43,217 nucleotides of DNA from Candidatus Helarchaeota archaeon. Its GTDB lineage: Archaea; Asgardarchaeota; Lokiarchaeia; Helarchaeales; HEL-GB-A. The notes under the pieces were generated by a model that was given only the letters and a program-made list of their open reading frames with translations, was not told the origin of the DNA and did not search any database. The stretch lies in NCBI GenBank assembly GCA_016840125.1, contig JAEOSY010000599.1, forward strand, positions 1 through 43,217, given 5' to 3'. A program made the translations under genes and the position numbers. Shown piece after piece: positions 42,732 to 43,217 of the stretch (the first letter of the stretch is position 1; every line of letters starts with the position of its first letter).

Positions 42732-43217
42732 TTACGCTTTTTTCAATTTCTTGGGTTTTTTAGACATTTTCTTGAGTTGCTTACGACCCTTGAGAAACAT
42801 TACCGTAATTATCGAAATCGCTGCAATGAACCCAATCATAATTCCAAGACCGAGGGGTGAAAATAACGAAATGTCGGGTGGTAATTCTACCGGATTATTC
42901 GGATCAGTCTGATAGACAAAAATCTCATCGTAATCCGTCACGCCATCGCCATCCGTATCGGACATGCGCGGATTCGTGTAATGCACGAAGAGTTCCTCGT
43001 AATCCGTGAGTCCCTCGCCATCCGTGTCGCTGCTGGAGGCATTGGTATGATAAACAACAACCTCCTGGTAATCCGTGAGTCCCTCGCCATCCGTGTCGCT
43101 GCTGGAGGCATTGGTATGATAAACAACAACCTCCTGGTAATCCGTGAGTCCCTCGCCATCCGTGTCGGGGTTGGTCGCGTTCGTGAGGTAGCTCAGGATT
43201 TCGGCGCTATCATTAAG
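42732..43217 (-). CDS. C-terminal part of a membrane-anchored surface protein with DxDGxG repeats
   Basis: The frame is open to the window edge; 161 residues are visible and the start lies outside. Repeats DTDGEGLTDYQEVVVYHTN recur every 23 residues (two exact copies), then DTDGEGLTDYEE and DTDGDGVTDYDEI, then a transmembrane helix (about LGLGIMIGFIAAISIITVMF) and a lysine-rich cytoplasmic tail. It is the same kind of protein as the one at the left edge, including the shared TNATNPDTDG. The ATG 42986 is internal. Confidence 0.88.
   Translation of the reverse strand, partial: LNDSAEILSYLTNATNPDTDGEGLTDYQEVVVYHTNASSSDTDGEGLTDYQEVVVYHTNASSSDTDGEGLTDYEELFVHYTNPRMSDTDGDGVTDYDEIFVYQTDPNNPVELPPDISLFSPLGLGIMIGFIAAISIITVMFLKGRKQLKKMSKKPKKLKKA
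43011..43168 (-). repeat. 69-bp tandem repeat inside the surface protein gene
   Basis: TCCCTCGCCA recurs at 43011, 43080 and 43149, an exact 69-bp period (23 codons). The first two units are identical base for base; the third is cut off by a diverging sequence. One calcium-binding repeat per unit. Confidence 0.92.

Noticed and set aside
42938..43159. Repetitive arginine-rich frame MARDSRITRRLLF...
   Set aside because: An out-of-frame reading of the 69-bp tandem repeat; the DxDGxG frame fits a known repeat and continues to a transmembrane helix.

Overview
The window looks like a piece of an Asgard archaeon (Promethearchaeota) genome. It has an archaeal proteasome alpha subunit, archaeal TATA-type promoters often placed for leaderless transcripts, archaeal AbrB-PhoU regulation, a Rab/Ras-like small GTPase, a second Rab-derived protein that has lost its G motifs, Roadblock-type proteins, and a set of ubiquitin-pathway homologues. 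No rRNA or convincing tRNA is seen. The exact lineage cannot be decided by eye. Both window ends lie inside genes with calcium-binding DxDGDG repeats.

Layout. 1-4.9 kb: end of a repeat-rich surface protein, psmA, two small Roadblock/longin-like proteins with a leftover duplicate C-terminus, membrane proteins. 5-8.4 kb: NADP isocitrate dehydrogenase, a zinc-ribbon membrane protein and a Rab-like GTPase. 8.4-12.8 kb: a decayed phosphodiesterase, a TPR protein, tandem seven-TM paralogues, a secreted protein and a DUF72 protein. 12.9-16.4 kb: a compact cassette of unknown protein, ubiquitin-like protein, E2-like protein, JAMM peptidase and E1-like enzyme. 16.4-21.4 kb: a membrane protein, an ATC-hydrolase-like protein, an SDR, an AbrB-PhoU regulator and an acyl-CoA ligase. 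21.6-32.4 kb: a four-gene module of a 2192-residue transmembrane protein, a winged-helix/zinc protein and two six-TM paralogues, bracketed by a 20-bp near-perfect direct repeat. 32.4-43.2 kb: the pseudo-GTPase, a DrrAB-like ABC exporter with a divergent regulator and palindromic operator, DUF454, an alpha/beta hydrolase, an MFS plus FGGY-kinase pair, a nitroreductase, a VapBC-like pair, a probable structured RNA and a second repeat-rich surface protein.

The most interesting system is the cassette at 12967-16413. Its Ubl has an internal Gly-Gly followed by a nine-residue tail, which suggests a precursor matured by the neighbouring JAMM peptidase. The E1-like enzyme carries its own N-terminal beta-grasp domain, and the E2-like protein lacks a cysteine at the usual place. 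This resembles the four-component bacterial Bil/Bub layout (Ubl, E2, E1, JAMM) more than the ordinary Asgard ubiquitin/Rpn11 locus. The second candidate system is the giant sensor-like module at 21609-32366. Two genes (the second six-TM paralogue and the ABC regulator) have reading frames that clearly extend upstream of any ATG/GTG/TTG, pointing to AUU/AUA initiation or to sequence errors.

All family assignments were made by reading motifs; no database search was run.
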